Positions 5,201 to 8,046 of a stretch of 8,046 bases of DNA are shown here, piece by piece; within the stretch, counting starts at the first letter, position 1; every line of letters begins with the position of its first letter. The position numbers and the translations under genes were made by a program. Origin of the DNA: DSNY01 sp016861185 (GTDB lineage: Bacteria > Pseudomonadota > Gammaproteobacteria > Burkholderiales > Burkholderiaceae_F); NCBI GenBank assembly GCA_030263275.1, contig SZOR01000146.1:1-8046 (forward strand), written 5' to 3'. Below the pieces are notes generated by a model. That model did not search any database, was not told the DNA's origin, and saw nothing but the letters and a program-made list of their open reading frames with translations.

Positions 5201-8046
5201 GGCCACGACCCGGTTCTTCCGCTCGAGTCGGGACAAGCCACGCCCAAGCCGCACGTGTGCCCGGCGGGCACGCTCAAGGCCGGCGAGACGGTGACGGTGC
5301 CGGAACTGACCGCGAAAGCGCATCCGTACTTCGGCCAGTTCAACCGCGCGGACTGGATCGGCGCGCGCACGACGATGCAGCGCTGGTTCGCCGACCCGGT
5401 GGTCAATACCGAAGGCGTGGACCGCGGGCTCGGCATCATCTTCACGCACGACCACTACGGGCCGTCGTCGCATCAGCAGATCGGCCTGTACGCGACCGTG
5501 CTGACGCAGCCTGCGGGTTCGACCTGGGTGCACAGCGAAACCGGCCAGCAGCTCGGCGCCGGTCCGAACGGCACCGGCGGCCGCATGGACGGAGGCCCGA
5601 CCTCCTGGCAGGCGGCGATCCTGCCGCCGTCGTCGGCACCGGCCGGCGTGACGACACAGCCGGAAACCGTCGGCGCGTTCCGCGAGTTCTATTTCGAGTT
5701 CAGCGACTTCCAGCACGCGTACGAGGCCGGCAAGTACGTCGGCGCAGGGCCCGACGGGCGTCCGCTCGCCGCCTACGCACCGCCGCCGGCCGGATTCGAT
5801 CCGATCGCCTGGATCCCGAACCCCGGCAACGTCTCCGGCACGACGATCACCGACTCGTTCCGAGTGGCGATCAATCCGCCCGCGCGCTTCCAGATCAATC
5901 CGCTCTATCCGGATCTGGTCGTCGAGGCGCGGGACTGTGTGAAGAACGCGGCTGGCGCCGTGCTGCTGACGCGGCCGTGCCCGCAGGCGATCGACGTCCA
6001 GGACCCGGGCATGCACGTCGTCAACTATCGCAACGAGCCGATCGCGCTGCGCGTGTTCGATCCCGACAAGGTCGGGCCGGACGGCAAGCGCGGCATGCAG
6101 GCCGACGGCGTCGAAGGCGACCTGGCGTTCGCGCTCGCTTCGAAGATCGTCAACAAGGACGGAACGACCGCGCCGATCAACCGCAGGATCGCGGCGCTGA
6201 ACAAGTCCGAGCAGCAGCTCGGTTTCTGGACGAGAACGCTGAACGTGCCGTCCGCGATGGACGCGGGCGATCCCTTCACGCCGATGATCCGCGCTTACGC
6301 GGGCGACATGATCCGCGTGAAGATCCAGGCCGGCGGCCACGAGGAAGAGCACAACGCGTCGATCTCCGGCATGAAGTGGCTGCAGGGCGGTTCCGGCCAC
6401 GGCAAACAGCCGAACTCGGGCTGGCGCAGTTCGCAGGCGGCCGGCATCTCCGAGCAGTTCACGCTCGCGATCCCGGTCGTGCCGCCGGGCAACTCGCCGA
6501 GCGGCGGTGGCACGCTCGTCCAGCGGGACTACCTGTACAACATCGACTCGTCGATGGACGGCTGGTGGAGCGGCACCTGGGGCATCGTTCGGACGTATGA
6601 AGCCGTGCGAACCGATCTCTTCCTGTTGCCGAACAACAAGAATCCGAAGCCCGATCGCATTCGCAACCGCAGAAACTTCGCGGGCGTGTGCCCGACGATC
6701 GCACCCGTGCGCAACATCAGCGTCGTGGCAATCCTGGCCAACGACCTGCTGCCCAATCCGGGTGTGACGATCAAGCCGGCGGGAACGGACAGCCAGCATG
6801 TCGGTGCTTTGCTGAACAATGCCGGCGGCACGCTGGTCTACAACCCGCGCACGACGACGGTGGGCGGCAAGGATGCGGGCGAGGACGCACCGCAGCTCGC
6901 GACGCTCACGCACGAGGGTCCGATTCATGACCCGACGGCGATGTTGTGGGTTCGTCTCGAGGACCTGAAACCGCGGGGTCCGGCCACGGGCGCGTGCAAG
7001 GACAGCAAGAACATGCCCGGTGTGGCGAATGCGGAGTGCCCGGTCGAACTGAAGCCCGGATACAAGCCGGAGCCACTGGTGCTGCGCGGCAACGCCGGCG
7101 AGTGCGTCAACCTGACGATCTACAACCGCCTGCCGGAGAAAGCGCCCGATCTGCCGACGCTCAGCAACCTGATGGGCGTCAACAAGCGCGACCGCGACCG
7201 TCCTGAGGGATCGATCCCGTTCGACAACAACCTGATCCGCGCCTCGACGCACGTGGGCATCAGCCCGCAACTGGTCGCGCTCGACCCGTACATCGATCTT
7301 GGCGTCAACCTCGGCACCAACATCACGCAGACCGTGCCGCCGGCGACCCTGGTGAGCGGCAAGCCCAAGACCAACATCGGCACCTTCCGCTGGTATCTCG
7401 GGGATCTGGACTTCCCGTCGAACTCGGACGGCAGCATCAACGTGAAGGACACGCCGGTCGAGTTCGGGGGCTTCGGTTTGTCGCCCGGCGACAAGATCAA
7501 GCAGGGGCAGAAGTCGATGATGGGTGGAATGGTCGTTCTGCCGAGCGGCTCGACGGTCGCCGAAGACCCCGGGCAGCACGCGCAGGCAACGGTGACGCGC
7601 ACGGACGGCACGACGTTCCGCGACTTCATGCTGGTGATGGCGAAGGACCTGAACCAGCGCTACAAGGACGGTGCGGCGGTCGAGCACATGAACGGCGAAG
7701 GTCTCGGCATTCCGGAGGACAGCCAGGAGAACAGCAACATGGCGTTCAACTACGGCATCGAACCGCTGTGGTTCCGCTTCGGCATCCTGCCGCAGGCGCC
7801 GTTCGGCGGTGCGGGCTGCGGGCCGGGCTGCTACGGCGGCGTGCCGAACGCACACGCGGCCTACAGCAACTCGATCGCCGGTAACGCCGATCCGGCCACG
7901 CCGGTGTTCAAGGCCAAGGCCGGCGACGAAGTGCGGATCCACTCGGCCGTTCCGCACGGGACTTCGCGCGGCACGACGCTCGCCTTCCACGGTCACATCT
8001 GGCAGCGCGACCCGTACGTGTGTCCGGGCGAAGCGCGCAACGGGCT
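2126..8046 (+). CDS. Giant exported multicopper oxidase, MofA/MnxG-like putative manganese oxidase (C-terminus beyond window)
   Basis: An open frame of 1,973 codons with no stop reaches the window end. It has a signal peptide (1-40), so it acts in the periplasm, on the cell surface or outside. Known multicopper oxidases take electrons from a substrate at a type 1 copper and reduce O2 to water at a trinuclear cluster. About six cupredoxin domains can be traced. The first (~45-255) has degraded sites, HVNG (172-175) and TSYG (225-228). The second has HxxHxH (499-504) and HCHxxxHxxxGM (553-564), giving type 1 ligands H499, C554, H559 and M564. The third has HIH (978-980) and HDH (1108-1110). The fifth is degraded (HNASISG, 1409-1415; NIDSS, 1472-1476). 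The last has HGHIW (1955-1959). The large size and scattered, permuted copper motifs resemble the manganese oxidases MofA and MnxG; from memory MofA is about 1,660 residues, so this is longer. Mn(II) is the likeliest substrate, but Fe(II), Cu(I) or organics are not excluded. It is divergent from a redox two-component operon. Confidence 0.93.
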   Translation, partial: MSNERDVAALRLNPIGAVRRPLLAATLLVAAFLATSAAQAQGTCARTLTADVVAFDQPLMYNRLGAANINGMMYALKRDVVFNDRGNPADSDNLKPLTQVTRTDLAGNVELRPDKRPRPLVLRIARGDCLQVTLTNLLTPLANPNKTPRPLDTPPFNVIVDEQVADRHVGFHVNGMQLVNSIADDSSFVGKNANSLTGADGSGSAQPRTQVYTLYGEKEGVFLVTSYGSTIGSDANQGNSSNGLFGQVIVEPMGARIYRSLVLEEEMRLVTTGRTASGHPVIDYEAIYPNQAPWTLEGKAGLPILNTLQGNAIVHSELEAMILGPNADGTFPPSTYPLESKNLRNPTIPNRLEPFRDFAQLWHDEPSATQAFPGFYNDPVFGYVLAGVKDGFMINFGSGGIGSEIIANRLGVGPMHDCLTCTYEEFFLTSFTVGDPALLVDVPANVGLEALAPGQAPDPAFVGPKANYALYPADPSNIHHTYIGDFVKFRNTHVGKEQHVFHLHNHQWLYNPNDDNANYLDAQGLGPGIGYTYEINFGGSGNRNKSAGDAIFHCHFYPHFAQGMWYHWRHYDVLEEGSLLDVSVAPRRDAAGALVAPVTVAGKPGTFHGLRWALKEGTPAAGARAHPDGEVIAGIPIVGIVPLPGKGMAPLPAKVTVKANPLTTPTGRPVGSLAQIDRTDMLGPDGIAGTADDKNPGYPFWIAGIEDVVGQRPPTPVLDMLDRAKATQLASSGNPLWAGIKPDQADGHDGGLPRSALQGYAAGGATEANVVSARDFTKIVGKAKPVYYPEEGTDAEKVAMRFHSVRAHSTVRMDLTTGQAVAGTFVTNGAPPAVGAPYHEPCVDDNGARLGAGFLGSFFSGEAGSAAASVGASLPGAGFMNTRGRSAFNADTPRKYKGANIQFDAILNKVGYHFPQQRIITLWEDAVPVINKEQPPEPLVMRLNTFDCAVYSHTNLVPEYYEMDDYQVRTPTDIIGQHIHLPKWDLTTADGAANGWNYEDGTLAPGAVRERIHAINEWNFEHMCAGHDPVLPLESGQATPKPHVCPAGTLKAGETVTVPELTAKAHPYFGQFNRADWIGARTTMQRWFADPVVNTEGVDRGLGIIFTHDHYGPSSHQQIGLYATVLTQPAGSTWVHSETGQQLGAGPNGTGGRMDGGPTSWQAAILPPSSAPAGVTTQPETVGAFREFYFEFSDFQHAYEAGKYVGAGPDGRPLAAYAPPPAGFDPIAWIPNPGNVSGTTITDSFRVAINPPARFQINPLYPDLVVEARDCVKNAAGAVLLTRPCPQAIDVQDPGMHVVNYRNEPIALRVFDPDKVGPDGKRGMQADGVEGDLAFALASKIVNKDGTTAPINRRIAALNKSEQQLGFWTRTLNVPSAMDAGDPFTPMIRAYAGDMIRVKIQAGGHEEEHNASISGMKWLQGGSGHGKQPNSGWRSSQAAGISEQFTLAIPVVPPGNSPSGGGTLVQRDYLYNIDSSMDGWWSGTWGIVRTYEAVRTDLFLLPNNKNPKPDRIRNRRNFAGVCPTIAPVRNISVVAILANDLLPNPGVTIKPAGTDSQHVGALLNNAGGTLVYNPRTTTVGGKDAGEDAPQLATLTHEGPIHDPTAMLWVRLEDLKPRGPATGACKDSKNMPGVANAECPVELKPGYKPEPLVLRGNAGECVNLTIYNRLPEKAPDLPTLSNLMGVNKRDRDRPEGSIPFDNNLIRASTHVGISPQLVALDPYIDLGVNLGTNITQTVPPATLVSGKPKTNIGTFRWYLGDLDFPSNSDGSINVKDTPVEFGGFGLSPGDKIKQGQKSMMGGMVVLPSGSTVAEDPGQHAQATVTRTDGTTFRDFMLVMAKDLNQRYKDGAAVEHMNGEGLGIPEDSQENSNMAFNYGIEPLWFRFGILPQAPFGGAGCGPGCYGGVPNAHAAYSNSIAGNADPATPVFKAKAGDEVRIHSAVPHGTSRGTTLAFHGHIWQRDPYVCPGEARNG
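2480..2545 (+). repeat. Internal protein repeat, copy 1 (PLVLR...DC...N)
   Basis: Residues 119-140 of the oxidase follow the pattern PLVxRxxxx[DE]CxxxxxxN, with C129 and N136. This is an early strand pair of the first cupredoxin domain and is repeated twice later in the protein. Confidence 0.75.
3620..3649 (+). other. Copper motif L3, HxxHxH (residues 499-508)
   Basis: HVFHLHNHQW. By the standard pattern H499 is a type 1 copper ligand, H502 a type 2 ligand and H504 a type 3 ligand. The usual HPxHLHGH has N in place of G here, leaving an extra His (H506). Confidence 0.85.
3782..3817 (+). other. Copper motif L4, HCHxxxHxxxGM (residues 553-564)
   Basis: H553-C554-H555, H559 and M564. C554 and H559 with H499 form the type 1 site, M564 is a plausible axial ligand, and H553/H555 link it to the trinuclear cluster. 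All residues are intact, so this half is expected to be active. Confidence 0.9.
4937..4999 (+). repeat. Internal protein repeat, copy 2 (PLVMR...DC...N)
   Basis: Residues 938-958 of the oxidase have the same PLVxRxxxx[DE]CxxxxxxN pattern, with C948 and N955. It opens the third cupredoxin domain, which carries the intact HIH and HDH motifs. Confidence 0.75.
5057..5065 (+). other. Copper motif L1-like, HIH (residues 978-980)
   Basis: H978-I-H980 within GQHIHLPKWD, in the third domain at the position where an L1 HxH would lie after the PLVxR strand. The usual Gly after HxH is absent (Leu). Confidence 0.65.
5447..5455 (+). other. Copper motif L2-like, HDH (residues 1108-1110)
   Basis: H1108-D-H1110 within FTHDHYG, followed by HQQIGLYATVL (1116-1126). 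That follows the usual L2 layout of HxH, then Q, then a GL[YF]G-like strand. With HIH it supplies four more histidines. Confidence 0.7.
7073..7135 (+). repeat. Internal protein repeat, copy 3 (PLVLR...EC...N)
   Basis: Residues 1650-1670 of the oxidase have the same pattern, with C1660 and N1667. It marks the start of a third domain pair whose copper motifs are degraded. A matching L2-like tail follows at Q1793 (QGQKSMMGGMVVLP). Confidence 0.75.
7988..8002 (+). other. Partly degraded L3-like motif HGHIW (residues 1955-1959)
   Basis: TTLAFHGHIW aligns position by position with HVFHLHNHQW (499-508): T replaces the type 1 His, A replaces the next His, and the last two His and the Trp are kept. 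This marks the final visible domain as an L3/L4-type domain. Its L4 would fall beyond the window. Confidence 0.6.

Noticed and set aside
4333..6600. A 755-codon plus-strand frame inside the oxidase.
   Set aside because: Arg-rich product without motifs, in a different phase from the frame that carries HIH, HDH and the internal repeats.
3317..7996. A 1,559-codon open frame on the minus strand, opposite the oxidase.
   Set aside because: Its translation is Arg/Val/Ala/His-rich with no recognizable domain, and it lies antisense to a frame with clear cupredoxin motifs. Strong GC bias at third positions of the oxidase removes stops from this antisense phase.
1..8046. CRISPR array, tRNA or rRNA gene, insertion sequence or phage element.
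   Set aside because: No regularly spaced direct repeats, no transposase or integrase motifs, no terminal repeats and no tRNA-like folds were seen. Almost all the window is accounted for by three coding regions.

Overview
The window is GC-rich throughout (codon third positions are mostly G or C) and reads as proteobacterial chromosome, most likely a betaproteobacterium. The lineage is inferred from a RegB/RegA (PrrB/PrrA, ActS/ActR, RoxS/RoxR) redox two-component pair and from a very large multicopper oxidase related to the manganese oxidases MofA and MnxG. The sequence alone does not fix a genus.

Layout: positions 1-1888, minus strand, hold a two-gene operon. The RegB-type membrane sensor kinase (533-1888) comes first and is followed, with an 11-base stop/start overlap, by the RegA-type response regulator (543 down to 1). 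The regulator is cut by the window edge inside its C-terminal Fis-type helix-turn-helix. Positions 1889-2125 are a 237-base divergent intergenic region with four short inverted repeats and a strong ribosome binding site. From 2126 to the end, plus strand, one open frame runs for 1,973 codons without a stop. It encodes an exported giant multicopper oxidase whose C-terminus lies outside the window.

The oxidase is the notable object. It carries an N-terminal signal peptide and looks like about six cupredoxin domains arranged as three related pairs. An intact type 1 site and half of a trinuclear copper site (HxxHxH, then HCHxxxHxxxGM) lie in the second domain. The complementary HxH pair (HIH and HDH) lies about 400 residues later, in the third domain. 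The equivalent motifs of the first, fifth and last domains are degraded. The eight histidines needed for a trinuclear cluster are therefore all present, but in the order L3-L4-L1-L2 instead of the usual L1-L2-L3-L4.

Working model (inference): the kinase senses quinone or redox state through its NPF loop and a conserved cysteine, phosphorylates the regulator, and the regulator acts on the divergent promoter region to tie expression of an extracytoplasmic metal oxidase, plausibly Mn(II) oxidase, to respiratory state. The sequence shows the gene arrangement and the conserved residues. It does not show the regulatory link or the substrate.
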